DNA of 64,000 bases from WRMS01 sp038562165 (GCA_038562165.1 JBCFAO010000019.1:3838-67837); one strand, 5' to 3'; shown: positions 25,778 to 34,270, counted from the first letter of the stretch. Numbers and translations: made by a program. Notes: generated from the letters alone by a model not told the origin.

Positions 25778-27727
25778 ATGGCCTTTATATTGGAAGCGGA
25801 CCAGCTAACAAAATATTTTGGCGCCACTGGCATTTTTGACCAGGTACGCCTGGCTTTGGAAGATGGAGAGAAGGCCGGGCTGGTGGGGGCAAACGGCGCC
25901 GGCAAAACCACTCTCCTCAATTGCTTAGCCGGCCGGGAGCCGGTGGAGGGGGGCTTTGTCCGGCTTAAACCCTATGCTTCCATCGGCTTTTTGGAGCAAA
26001 CTCTGGAAATGGCTCCGGAAGATACTTTATTGTCATCGATAATGGCTGTTTTTGCCGATGTTTTCGAACAGCGAAAGCGTTTGGCGGATTTGGAAGCCGC
26101 CATGAGCCAGGTTCAGGGCGAGGAGCTGCAGCGAATTTTATCCCGTTACGGCAACGAGCGGGAGCAATATGAGCGTTCCGGCGGTTTTGCCTGCGAAAGC
26201 CAGGTGCGGCGGGTGCTCATTGGTCTGGGCTTTACGGAAGAACAATTTAACCGCAATTTTACCAGCTTCAGCGGCGGCGAAAAAACCCGAATCGGCCTGG
26301 CCAGAATACTGGTCAGAGAGCATCCCTTGCTGTTTTTGGACGAACCCACCAACCATCTGGATTTGACTTCCGTCGAATGGCTGGAGGGCTATTTGAAGAC
26401 CTATCCCGGAGCATTGCTGATCATCTCCCATGACCGCTATTTTCTGGACAAAGTAACGGAAACCACCTTTGATTTAGAAAATGGCCGGCTGAAGCGGTAC
26501 AAAGGCGGTTATAGCCGCTACGCACTGCAAAAGGAAGAGGAGACTAAGGCCCAGGCCAGAGCTTACGATAAGCAGCAAAAGGAAATCCAGGAGACGGAAG
26601 CCTATATCCGGCGATTTAAAGCCGGCATCAAATCAAAACAGGCCCGGGGCCGGCAAACCCGGCTTGACCGTTTGGCCAGGCTGGAAAAACCGGGCCAGCT
26701 TTCCGTAATGAATATGGGGCCGGCCGGTATTGATGGGCGAACAGGGGAAAAGGTGCTGGTTCTTGACCAGCTTAGCTACAGTTATCCCGGCAAACAATTG
26801 TTCGTACAGTTAAATGCCGAAATTCGCTATGGCGAACGGGTAGCTCTTCTAGGCCCCAATGGCGCCGGTAAAACCACCATCCTGAGGCTGATCATGGGCC
26901 AGCTAAAGCCCGAAAAGGGCGGAGTTTACCTGGGCTCCGGCGTAAAACCGGCCTATTTTGATCAGGAACACCAAAATCTCAACTCCTCCAATACGGTATT
27001 TCAGGAGATCCTCAACCAATATGACCTGACCGTAGAAGAGACGAAAGCCTATTTAGCCCGTTTTCTCTTTACCGCCGAGGAATGGGATAAGGAAATCAAT
27101 AAGCTCAGCGGCGGCGAACAGGGACGCTTATCTCTGCTGAAGCTAACTCTTGAAAAAGGCAACTTTCTGATCCTTGACGAGCCCACCAATCACTTGGATA
27201 TTCAATCGAGAGAAGTAATGGAGGAGTACCTGGCCGATTATCCCGGTACCCTTTTAATGGTTTCCCATGACCGCTATTTCCTGGATGCTTTGGCAGAACG
27301 GGTTTTGGAGCTGACGCCGGAAGGCCTGGTTTCCTACCCCGGCAACTACTCCGATTACCGGGAATGGAAGGACCGCAAAGAAAGGGAAGAGCGGCGAACA
27401 AAAGAACAAAAATCCTCATCCGAACAGACGTTCTCGCAGAAGAACAATAGCCCTGGCAGCCCTAAAAACAACCAAAACAAATCCTTAGACCGTTATGCCA
27501 AAGCCAGATTGCGGCAACGCCTGCAGGAGTTGGAAAAGGAAATCAGTGAGCTGGAATCCGAGGAAGCCGCCACAACAGCAGCTTTAAGCAATCCGGACAC
27601 ATATAACGATAGCGACGCCAATACATTGGTGAGCCAGCTTAATCAGCGCTTGCAGGCCATTCAGGAGCGTTTGCCCGCTGCTTATCAGGAATGGGAAGAA
27701 GCCGGCAGCCAATTGGAAGAGGCTTAA
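25778..27727 (+). CDS. ABC-F family ATPase
   Basis: 649-aa soluble ATPase with two ABC cassettes and no membrane domain, the ABC-F class of ribosome-acting translation factors and antibiotic-protection proteins. First cassette: Walker A GANGAGKTT, signature FSGGEKTR, Walker B LFLDEPTNHLD. Second: GPNGAGKTT, LSGGEQGR, LILDEPTNHLD. The inter-domain linker (around residues 240-320) is charged and helical, and the C terminus has a coiled-coil extension (about residues 570-645), as in Uup/EttA-like members. Whether it is housekeeping or resistance-type cannot be decided by reading. Confidence 0.9.
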   Translation: MAFILEADQLTKYFGATGIFDQVRLALEDGEKAGLVGANGAGKTTLLNCLAGREPVEGGFVRLKPYASIGFLEQTLEMAPEDTLLSSIMAVFADVFEQRKRLADLEAAMSQVQGEELQRILSRYGNEREQYERSGGFACESQVRRVLIGLGFTEEQFNRNFTSFSGGEKTRIGLARILVREHPLLFLDEPTNHLDLTSVEWLEGYLKTYPGALLIISHDRYFLDKVTETTFDLENGRLKRYKGGYSRYALQKEEETKAQARAYDKQQKEIQETEAYIRRFKAGIKSKQARGRQTRLDRLARLEKPGQLSVMNMGPAGIDGRTGEKVLVLDQLSYSYPGKQLFVQLNAEIRYGERVALLGPNGAGKTTILRLIMGQLKPEKGGVYLGSGVKPAYFDQEHQNLNSSNTVFQEILNQYDLTVEETKAYLARFLFTAEEWDKEINKLSGGEQGRLSLLKLTLEKGNFLILDEPTNHLDIQSREVMEEYLADYPGTLLMVSHDRYFLDALAERVLELTPEGLVSYPGNYSDYREWKDRKEREERRTKEQKSSSEQTFSQKNNSPGSPKNNQNKSLDRYAKARLRQRLQELEKEISELESEEAATTAALSNPDTYNDSDANTLVSQLNQRLQAIQERLPAAYQEWEEAGSQLEEA

Positions 27728-27833
27728 AGGGGAGGGGTTCAAAAGAACCTGGCTTACCCCTTAAGCATTCTACTTTACAAAACGCTTATTATCGGAAGTA
27801 GTAGAGGCAAAATAAATAAAGCAGATTCATCAG

Positions 27834-27862
27834 TCGTAATATTTCGATTTATGAGGTATAAT
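27834..27862 (+). promoter_or_regulatory. Candidate sigma-A promoter before lexA-like gene
   Basis: A perfect -10 TATAAT (27857-27862) with a poor -35 (TCGTAA, 17-nt spacing). Transcription would start only about 10 nt before the likely ATG at 27880. No GAAC-N4-GTTC operator is present nearby. Confidence 0.35.
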
Positions 27863-27879
27863 TTGATCAGGTGATTAAT

Positions 27880-28563
27880 ATGACGAATTACGATATGCTG
27901 CCTTCCCATCTGCAGGCTATCTTACTCTTCATCCAACAATATATTGAAGATAATGGCTATGCTCCCTCTGTCCGGGAAATCGGCAAGGCCAGAAACATCT
28001 CCTCCAGCTCCACCGTCCATGGTTATCTCAAGCGTTTGGAGGAATCGGGATTGTTGCGCCGTGATGCCGCTAAACCCCGGGCTATGGTTGTACAAATGGA
28101 CAACTTGGAAAAGCCCTCAGGTGATAAATTACCTGAAGACTCTTTTGAACCCTTTATAGGGCATTCTGAGAAGCCGTTTTTTGATGAGAGTTTCAAAAAA
28201 TTACCCTTTGTTCCCTTTAACGGCATTTCTGGTCCTGATGAGGATTTTTGTCTGGTTCCTGCCGCCGGTCTGGACGATGATGATTACTTTTTAACCCGGA
28301 TGCCTGATGACACCATGCACAACCGTCAATTATCTGCCGGAGATCTGCTGATCATCCGCCGGCAGAGTTCGGCAAACAACAGCGATATCATTTTAGGGCG
28401 ATTAGGTGACGAAGCTTTCATACGCATCTACTCAAAAGGACTCAAGCAGGTTCGTTTGCAAGCCGAGCCTGACGATACCCAGGAGCCTATTGAAGCTATA
28501 ACGGTCAATGCTGATGAGCTGGAGATTTTGGGCAAGGTTGTGGGCTTTATTCATATGCTCTGA
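27880..28563 (+). CDS. LexA-like repressor with degenerate autoprotease
   Basis: 227 aa with the LexA winged-helix domain (residues 8-65; APSVREIG, SSSSTVHGYLKRLEE recognition helix) and a LexA/S24-type C-terminal domain. The residues needed for self-cleavage are altered: the GDSM nucleophile motif reads DDTM (Thr145 for Ser), the general-base Lys is Arg182 (AFIRIY), and the Ala-Gly scissile bond position reads Pro-Asp (VPFNGISGPD, 111-120). It therefore looks like a non-cleavable paralogue rather than the SOS repressor. ATG 27880 follows AGGTGAT; GTG 27871 is an alternative. A terminator follows. Confidence 0.85.
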   Translation: MTNYDMLPSHLQAILLFIQQYIEDNGYAPSVREIGKARNISSSSTVHGYLKRLEESGLLRRDAAKPRAMVVQMDNLEKPSGDKLPEDSFEPFIGHSEKPFFDESFKKLPFVPFNGISGPDEDFCLVPAAGLDDDDYFLTRMPDDTMHNRQLSAGDLLIIRRQSSANNSDIILGRLGDEAFIRIYSKGLKQVRLQAEPDDTQEPIEAITVNADELEILGKVVGFIHML

Positions 28564-28618
28564 CAACTTCCGATAACTTTTAAAGCCCTCTCCCTTCCCT
28601 TCTTAGACTAATGATCGC

Positions 28619-28665
28619 AAAAATGAAGCACCAGCTGCTGTAAAAGCAACCGGTGCTTCATTTTT
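28619..28665. terminator. Bidirectional rho-independent terminator
   Basis: A perfect 14-bp inverted repeat (28619-28632 with 28652-28665) with A5/T5 ends lies between the convergent lexA-like and NIF3-like genes, so it can stop transcription from both sides. Confidence 0.9.
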
Positions 28666-28708
28666 AGGGACTTAAGGGACCATTCTGAGAGGTGGGAATC
28701 TATCCAGG

Positions 28709-29716
28709 TTATTTGCGTTTCAAATAAGTGGTGGACATGTCTTCGGCATAATCCCGGATTCCCTGGGAGCCGCACTTCTCTAAAGGAATGCTGGTTACTC
28801 TTTCCCGGAAGATCACTACTTCCGCTTCCGGCAGATGTTTTTTGATGGCATTGGCCATAGGCATACCATTTTCAAAAATCTCCAGAGCATGGGAGTTGCC
28901 GCATACAAAATTCAAACCTAATTCCTCTGCTTTGGCAATTAATTCATGGCCCGGATAAACCCGGCTAATGGTGGCCAGTAGTGTGTCTACATCCGGATAA
29001 TTGCTGACTAAACGCTCCAAGTGCTTAGCCGTAAAGCCGGTATGGGGGAACATGTGGATTACCTTTTTCATGGCATTTTCCGGCTTGCCCACTAAAATCT
29101 TGCAGCGGGCGGCAATGCTGGTTTCTTCGATATCCTCGCATTTGCGGATCCTCTTCTCGGCAGCCAGCATTTCTAAATCTTCGTCAACATTCATAAGCTG
29201 ATCCAACCGGCTCATCATATCCCCTACCGTATTAATTTCCGGCAATACATCGCCAACATAGACGATGTTGCCGGGAATGCCGTCATAAGCCACCGTGGCA
29301 AAATGGGGCTTGTGACCATGGAGCCAGGGCAGACCGGGATGCATGCCATGGAAAGCTTCGTGAAGCTCAAAAGCAGCCAGTTTATAGGTACCCAGGTAAT
29401 ATTTGATCAGCACGCCGCCGGAGTTGGCAGCATCGGCGATGGGATGATGGGTAACAATGGCATTAACGCCGGTGGCTGCGGCCAGCTCGATGGCGCTTTC
29501 CGTCATGGTCATCATTACAGCGATCTTTTTCACTTCCATATCCGGATCGCCCCAGACCAAACCGGGGGTTTCCGTAACAGCTTTACCGGGAATATTGGAG
29601 CTCTTAGTTACAACATAAGGGTTTTTGCCGCTGCAGGCGTCACCAGGTGTCATAATACAACGGCCATTGGTCAGATCATCTAAAGCCTGCAATACGTCTT
29701 TTACGCGGTAGGTCAT
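28709..29716 (-). CDS. NIF3/DUF34-like dinuclear metal protein, copy B
   Basis: 335 aa. The segment VNAIVTHHPI matches the paired-His metal site of the NIF3/DUF34 family (known dinuclear metal proteins of debated function), and further conserved His and Glu residues occur (ELHEAFHGMHP, CGNSHALEI). The spacing of domains differs from short YbgI-type members, so exact subfamily is uncertain. It is closely similar along its whole length to the next gene upstream (copy A), with only 22 nt between them. SD AAAGGAG before ATG. It is the last gene of a three-gene minus-strand unit headed by a Gate-domain membrane protein. Confidence 0.72.
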   Translation of the reverse strand: MTYRVKDVLQALDDLTNGRCIMTPGDACSGKNPYVVTKSSNIPGKAVTETPGLVWGDPDMEVKKIAVMMTMTESAIELAAATGVNAIVTHHPIADAANSGGVLIKYYLGTYKLAAFELHEAFHGMHPGLPWLHGHKPHFATVAYDGIPGNIVYVGDVLPEINTVGDMMSRLDQLMNVDEDLEMLAAEKRIRKCEDIEETSIAARCKILVGKPENAMKKVIHMFPHTGFTAKHLERLVSNYPDVDTLLATISRVYPGHELIAKAEELGLNFVCGNSHALEIFENGMPMANAIKKHLPEAEVVIFRERVTSIPLEKCGSQGIRDYAEDMSTTYLKRK

Positions 29717-29738
29717 TATCTTCTCTCCTTTAGGGTTA

Positions 29739-30746
29739 TTATTTTCGTTTTAAATAAGTGCCGGCAATATTTTGGCCATAAGCTCTGATTTCCGGCGATC
29801 CGATTGCCGCCAGGGGAATGCTGGCCATTCTTTCCCGGAAGATCACTACTTCCGCTTCCGGCAGGTGGTTTTGAATAGCCTGAGCCAAAGGTACGCCGTT
29901 TTCAAAAATCTCCATGGCATGGGAGTTGCCGCAGATAAAATTGAGACCTAACTCTTCAGCTTTAGCAATCAGCTCATGACCCGGATAGACCCGGCTGATG
30001 GAGGCCAATATGGTATCGATTTTAGGATGCTCCGCCAGTAATTGCTCCAGATGCTTCACATTAAATCCGGTATGAGGGTGAATATGGGCAATATGCTTAA
30101 CGGGATTCTCCCTCTTGCCCAAATAAATTTTAGCGCCGACTTTAATGCTGGTCTCTTCCAACTCCGGGCAATTACGGATCTGGCGCTCCATCGCCAATAC
30201 CTTTTCGTCTTCCGCCCGGTTAATCAGCAAGTTCAACCGGTCAATGAGATCGCCTACATTGGAGATTTCCGGCAAGACCTCACCCACATTGACCACACAA
30301 CCCTGAATACCGCCTACAGCAATATTAGTGTAATAAGGCTTATGTCCGTGGAGCCAGGGAATACCGGGGTGAAGGCCGTGGAAAGCTTCGTGGAGCTCAA
30401 AAAGGGCTAAATTATATAGATTGAGATAGACATTAAAGAGAACGCCACCGGAGTTGGTAGCTTCGGCAACAGGATGGTGGGTAACAATAGCATCTACTCC
30501 TGTCCCCCCTGCCAATTCGATGGCACTTTCCGTCAGAGTCATCATAACAGCAATCTTCTTGATTTCTTTTTCAGGATCACCCCAGACTAAGCCAGGCAGT
30601 TCCGTAATCGCTTTGCCGGGGATATTGGAGGTCTTGCTTACTACAAAAGGATTCTTTCCTGAAGACCAATCTGCCGGGGTTTTTACACAACGGCCATTCG
30701 TAATATCGTCTAAGGCATTCAAAAGATCTTTAACGTAATAGGTCAT
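29739..30746 (-). CDS. NIF3/DUF34-like dinuclear metal protein, copy A
   Basis: 335 aa, same length as copy B and colinear with it: shared blocks include TNGRC, GKNP, SNIPGKA, GLVWGDP, VTHHP, ELHEAFHG, SRVYPGHELIAKAEELGLN and the C-terminal TYLKRK. Differences are spread evenly, with the middle (about residues 150-215) most divergent, as expected from an older tandem duplication followed by divergence. SD GGAGG before ATG. Function of the family is unsettled; the link with the upstream transporter hints at a role in handling what that protein moves (inference). Confidence 0.72.
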   Translation of the reverse strand: MTYYVKDLLNALDDITNGRCVKTPADWSSGKNPFVVSKTSNIPGKAITELPGLVWGDPEKEIKKIAVMMTLTESAIELAGGTGVDAIVTHHPVAEATNSGGVLFNVYLNLYNLALFELHEAFHGLHPGIPWLHGHKPYYTNIAVGGIQGCVVNVGEVLPEISNVGDLIDRLNLLINRAEDEKVLAMERQIRNCPELEETSIKVGAKIYLGKRENPVKHIAHIHPHTGFNVKHLEQLLAEHPKIDTILASISRVYPGHELIAKAEELGLNFICGNSHAMEIFENGVPLAQAIQNHLPEAEVVIFRERMASIPLAAIGSPEIRAYGQNIAGTYLKRK

Positions 30747-30878
30747 GCTTTATTACCCTCCTTCCGGTTAAAAGGGCCCATGAAAAATGTTAAAACCTGC
30801 GGGGGCAGGACAGCGGTTCAATTAAAGATGGAAATCATGAAAACTATAACTCTAGGCATTGAAAAAACCTTAGATAGA

Positions 30879-31964
30879 CTAGGATACCAGGGGAGTTAAC
30901 AGGAATGCGCAGAGAATGGCGTAAACCAGACGAATGATGCAACCGACGACAGCAGCCACCATGCATTCGCTTTCAGAGAGGTCCAGAATAGGAGACCAAA
31001 CGGCAGGAATCTGGCCGAAAGGAACCTGGATGGGGAATGCAGAGTTAGCCAGCACAAAAGAACCAACAACCAGACGAGGCATAATCTGAGTACCCTCCTG
31101 CAGGGTTTGGGCCAGACTGCTCATGGCCAGGGTGTTCGAAGTAATGATGGTCAAAACACCACTCTCAGGCTCAATGCCAACTGCACCCAGGAAGGAATTT
31201 AAAATACCGCTGATAGGCTGCCAAATGCCGAAGTGCTCCAAAGCGCCGATGATGGAGAAAATAACCACACCGGCAGGAATGATGAACAAGAATACCAGCT
31301 GAGCACCTTCACGGGCGGCGCCAAAGATCGTATCCATAGGGCTGGTGGTAGGAGTAAACCGGGGCAGCTCAGAAATATCCACAGCTTTGGTATCCCTCCA
31401 GAACAGACGAAGGAACAAAGGTACCACAAAAATAGGCAAAATCAGGCCAACAATGATTACCGGGAAAACGCTGACTTTAGCATAGGTCAAAGCCATAATA
31501 CCAAAGACAATAATAGAAAACGAACAGGGAGCCTGACACAAAGTAGCAATAGCTATCCTCTGCTCGTCTTTGGTACAGCCGGCTTTCATAACCACAGGAG
31601 CGGCAATACGGCCGGAAGCATTGACGTCACCCAGAATATTATAGATAACACCGACTACGATAGTGGAGTTGACTTTGATATATTTCATCAAAGGAACGAA
31701 AAGACGCATTAAGGCGTCGGTAAAGCCCAGTCGTTCCAGAATACGGCCGGTCATAACGCTGACGACGATAGCGGCGCCCAGGTTACGGTCAAACAGATAA
31801 AAACCGAAAATCTGGAAAGCTCTGTTAAACATAGCATTGTAAATACCGGAGAACCCCTCCTGGAAAAACAGCAGAACGACAATGGAAAGGGCTACCATGA
31901 CAAGACCTACGTATTCTATGGGCGCCAGCTTTTTACGATCCATTGTTTGTTTATCAGTACTCAT
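30879..31964 (-). CDS. Polytopic membrane protein with nucleoside-recognition (Gate)-like domains
   Basis: 361 aa, about 9-10 hydrophobic helices. Segments such as LGDVNASGRIAAPVVMKAG and ITSNTLAMSSLAQ resemble Gate-domain transporter halves, and the overall form fits a membrane protein family annotated in Clostridioides (CD0519/CD1768-like). Substrate unknown. SD ACAGGAGG before ATG. It heads the unit with the two NIF3-like genes; a 132-nt gap to the first of them contains a short GC hairpin (30793-30806) followed by TTTT in the direction of transcription. Its own leader is discussed under 31965-32334. Confidence 0.7.
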   Translation of the reverse strand: MSTDKQTMDRKKLAPIEYVGLVMVALSIVVLLFFQEGFSGIYNAMFNRAFQIFGFYLFDRNLGAAIVVSVMTGRILERLGFTDALMRLFVPLMKYIKVNSTIVVGVIYNILGDVNASGRIAAPVVMKAGCTKDEQRIAIATLCQAPCSFSIIVFGIMALTYAKVSVFPVIIVGLILPIFVVPLFLRLFWRDTKAVDISELPRFTPTTSPMDTIFGAAREGAQLVFLFIIPAGVVIFSIIGALEHFGIWQPISGILNSFLGAVGIEPESGVLTIITSNTLAMSSLAQTLQEGTQIMPRLVVGSFVLANSAFPIQVPFGQIPAVWSPILDLSESECMVAAVVGCIIRLVYAILCAFLLTPLVS

Positions 31965-32334
31965 TATTTTCCTCCTGTCTTAAGTTACAATAATTGCAAG
32001 TATGATAATAAAGGTAAAGAAAATATTGCAGGAAAAGTCCCGCAGCTTGCCCCCGCAAGCCAAAACCGATGTTAAGATTTTTTTCTGTTGATCACCTCCT
32101 TACAAGCTAACCTTTTGGATTAACTTTATTCGTTATTCAACCCTATAAAAAGAAAAAACCGTACTCTCCTCAGTCAAATCCCTTTTGCTTCCTGAAATAT
32201 TTTTTGATATTTCAAGAGCAATCAAGAAAAACTGCGTCACGAGTAACGGTCTTTTTGGGCTCAATGGTCCCTCAGCCAGTTGTCATGAAATTGTCGTTTT
32301 AGGGAAAGGGGCCCACTTTATCTCGCGCGCAGGA
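31965..32334 (-). other. Intergenic region, leader of the Gate-domain membrane protein
   Basis: No convincing gene in 370 bp. On the minus strand there is a full-strength SD-like AAGGAGGTGATC (32091-32102) not followed by a usable start codon, then a hairpin GCTTGC/GCAAGC (32045-32060), about 80 nt before the transporter ATG. Further out a perfect 8-bp inverted repeat (32193-32200 with 32207-32214) could be an operator. I found no clear -35/-10 pair. Confidence 0.4.
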
Positions 32335-32691
32335 TTATACGGCAAAAGTGGAAATAGGGTCATGCAACCTTATTACTGTAGTAGCGGTTTCCGTAGGCGA
32401 ATCATAGTCCTTGCTGATAAAGCTGACTTTGATACCTAACTCCTGATCAAGCAATGCCACCAGTCTCTTCTTGAAGTTGCTCAATAGAACATGATGAACC
32501 TCCGCCGTACTGTGGCCTTGCTTATCTAATACCTCCAAAGCAGTTATACGCTTATTATGGGCCATGATCAAAATGATCTCGTCGTTAACGAAATAAACCT
32601 TTTGGGATTTCACGCCGTAACCGTAATGTTCCGTATTGACCTGATTGTTGATTCGCATGATTTCCTGACGTAATTCCGACAATGATAGCAT
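32335..32691 (-). CDS. MpsC-like / DUF2294 family protein, copy 1
   Basis: About 118 aa. The pattern of a short N-terminal helix with the family-like EIMRINNQVN, a central strand with HNKRITALEVLDKQG and the conserved SKDYD near the C terminus fits the DUF2294 family (related to MpsC of the staphylococcal membrane-potential system). No membrane helix is seen. Start choice: ATG 32691 has GGAG 8 nt upstream, ATG 32706 has none. A second member lies at 33649-34050. Function in spore formers is unknown to me. Confidence 0.68.
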   Translation of the reverse strand: MLSLSELRQEIMRINNQVNTEHYGYGVKSQKVYFVNDEIILIMAHNKRITALEVLDKQGHSTAEVHHVLLSNFKKRLVALLDQELGIKVSFISKDYDSPTETATTVIRLHDPISTFAV

Positions 32692-32880
32692 CAGTTTTGT
32701 CTCCATTTTGTCTAAATTTGCAATCTTTCATCATATTCCGACACAGACAACAATAAAAACCGATTACCTTCTTTCTCAATTACTGCCCCGGCTGATGGAT
32801 TCCAACAATTTTTTCCTGGCCAGGCACCTTTTCATTCTGTATTCCATAAAGTAAGGCATAAATGAAAGGGAGGTGGCCTT

Positions 32881-33336
32881 ATGAAACTGGCCTTTGAACT
32901 GATTACCGGATTACCTGTGCATTTTGCTCCCCACCACAAATTTAATCTCTATTTGAAAAAGGATGATGTGGTGCTGAAAGACTCCTTGGGCGAGGATACC
33001 TTCGATTATAACGGCATGCTGTTGGCTGATTATCCCGTTACCGGTACCGGCCGTAAAGTCCTCCACAGCTACGAGCCGGGGCTGACTATCTACCAAGGTA
33101 CTCCTGCTTGTCCTATTGAAGTGCCTCAGGAGGATTTTAAAGGGTTATCCCTATGGCTGGACAATAATTCCATCATGTCCCAGGGAGAGCTGCAGACCTA
33201 TTATCGCTTAAAAGTCTACTGTAATGACCGGGAATTTTCCCTGCCTCTGCTCTCTCCACTGATGAAGGTATATTGGGAAGGCCAGGGCCTTTTCCTTATG
33301 GATCTTGCCAGCCTGGATAGCCTGATCAAACGTTGA
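32881..33336 (+). CDS. Hypothetical protein, 151 aa
   Basis: Transcribed alone on the plus strand between two minus-strand MpsC-like genes, so it is divergent from copy 1. A very strong SD (AAAGGGAGGTGG) precedes the ATG. The protein looks soluble, mixed alpha/beta, with several Tyr and Pro residues and no signal peptide, transmembrane helix or cysteine pair motif. I recognise no family. A hairpin at 33371-33420 follows the stop. Confidence 0.65.
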   Translation: MKLAFELITGLPVHFAPHHKFNLYLKKDDVVLKDSLGEDTFDYNGMLLADYPVTGTGRKVLHSYEPGLTIYQGTPACPIEVPQEDFKGLSLWLDNNSIMSQGELQTYYRLKVYCNDREFSLPLLSPLMKVYWEGQGLFLMDLASLDSLIKR

Positions 33337-33370
33337 GAACCCAACCTGTAGCCATTTACGGACAAATAAA

Positions 33371-33420
33371 AACCGCAAAATACCGGGTATAACCATATAT
33401 TATTCCCGAATTTTGCGGTT
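33371..33420. terminator. Hairpin terminator downstream of the 151-aa hypothetical gene
   Basis: An 11-bp perfect outer stem (33371-33381 with 33410-33420) plus an inner CGGG/CCCG pair. The T-rich tail is on the minus-strand side, so termination may be more efficient in that direction. Confidence 0.6.
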
Positions 33421-33589
33421 GTCTTCAGCACTCGTAAATGTACGGTACTGCCATTAAACTCTCAACATAATTCTATGATCGTGAGTTTCTTGGCGGATCC
33501 CTTTTGAGTTCTCAATTCACCCGGCTTATATAGTTGCTGTGAAATAATTCGACGAAAAAATTATTTCTCCTTCTTTAAAACTAAACATA
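33421..33589. other. Intergenic, one A+T-rich inverted repeat
   Basis: No gene seen. A perfect 9-bp inverted repeat pairs 33541-33549 with 33559-33567. No promoter elements that I would defend. Confidence 0.3.
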
Positions 33590-33636
33590 TGCTAAAAAAA
33601 ATTTAAAACAGGCAGCTAGCCAGTCGCCTGTTTTAA
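33590..33636 (-). terminator. Terminator of MpsC-like copy 2
   Basis: Read on the minus strand: 11-bp stem (33626-33636 with 33603-33613), 12-nt loop, then an uninterrupted T-rich tail, 13 nt after the stop of the gene at 33649. Confidence 0.85.
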
Positions 33637-33648
33637 TCGTTTGCTTAC

Positions 33649-34050
33649 TTATTTTAATGGAAAATCCACTGATTGCCTATCTTCCTTAACTTTTAACGCA
33701 GGCAATATTTCTTCTACGGGACGGTCTAATATGGTAACACTTATGGAGATTTCTAAATGGGGGTCGTAATCTTTTAAATGGGATAGAACCTTTACGCCAA
33801 GGTGCTCCTCCATAGCCCGGATAAAACGGTCTTTAAATTCGATGATCAGGGCTATGTCCATTAATTTCGTGGTAGTAGTGTCCTTCTTGTCAACCATTGA
33901 CAATACTTTAACCCTGTTGTTGTTGGCAATGATCAGAATTTTATCCTGAAAAATTTCCACTTTTTGTGACCGCAAGCCCTGATTGAACACTTCCATATTA
34001 ACCCTATTATTGACCTTAATAATCTCCTGCTTAAATTCCCCCATCTGCAT
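33649..34050 (-). CDS. MpsC-like / DUF2294 family protein, copy 2
   Basis: 133 aa, related to copy 1: shared features are the EIIKVNNRVN helix, the IIANNNRVKVLSMVDKK strand region and LKDYD near the C terminus. The C terminus is longer and charged. No transmembrane segment. Its whole 5' leader is a large palindromic element (34070-34228) behind a candidate promoter (34242-34270), suggesting regulation at the RNA level or an inserted repeat. Gene function unknown. Confidence 0.68.
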   Translation of the reverse strand: MQMGEFKQEIIKVNNRVNMEVFNQGLRSQKVEIFQDKILIIANNNRVKVLSMVDKKDTTTTKLMDIALIIEFKDRFIRAMEEHLGVKVLSHLKDYDPHLEISISVTILDRPVEEILPALKVKEDRQSVDFPLK

Positions 34051-34069
34051 GAGCTTCGCCCCCGGTCTC

Positions 34070-34228
34070 GTGCTTGTAACCCCTAAAAGCTAACATCTGC
34101 TTGTCTATTTTCCCAATTGCGGCGTTGTCGTCCCTCACCATAGCTACCGGCTATGCCTCGGTCCTCCGCCTTGCACTTGGAAAAATATTCGGCGCATCTG
34201 TGATAGCTTTTAGGAGTCACAAAGCACT
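34070..34228 (-). repeat. Large imperfect palindrome forming the leader of MpsC-like copy 2
   Basis: About 160 bp folding back on itself: outer arms GTGCTT...CCTAAAAGCTA (34070-34092) with TAGCTTTTAGG...AAGCAC (34204-34227), a middle pairing of 34108-34124 with 34168-34185 (ATTTTCCCAATTGC against its near complement), and a perfect CATAGC/GGCTATG-type tip (34139-34153). No ORF. It could be a structured leader RNA or a non-autonomous palindromic repeat of the MITE/REP kind; copy number cannot be judged, as no second copy is in this window. Confidence 0.6.
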
Positions 34229-34241
34229 TGTTTCTGTTTAT

Positions 34242-34270
34242 ATTATAACAATATTGTGAAAAAAGAGCAA
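34242..34270 (-). promoter_or_regulatory. Candidate sigma-A promoter for MpsC-like copy 2
   Basis: On the minus strand: -35 TTGCTC (34265-34270), 17-nt spacer, perfect -10 TATAAT (34242-34247). Initiation near 34235 would place the entire palindromic element in the 5' leader. Confidence 0.5.

Noticed and set aside
27736..27749. GGTTC-N4-GAACC before the LexA-like gene considered as an SOS box
   Set aside because: The half-sites are in the opposite order to the Firmicutes GAAC-N4-GTTC box, so it is only a small hairpin just after the ABC-F stop.
32088..32100. GATCACCTCCTT considered as a 16S rRNA 3' end
   Set aside because: Neighbouring bases do not match 16S helix 45 or the upstream region; the identity is explained by a strong SD on the minus strand.
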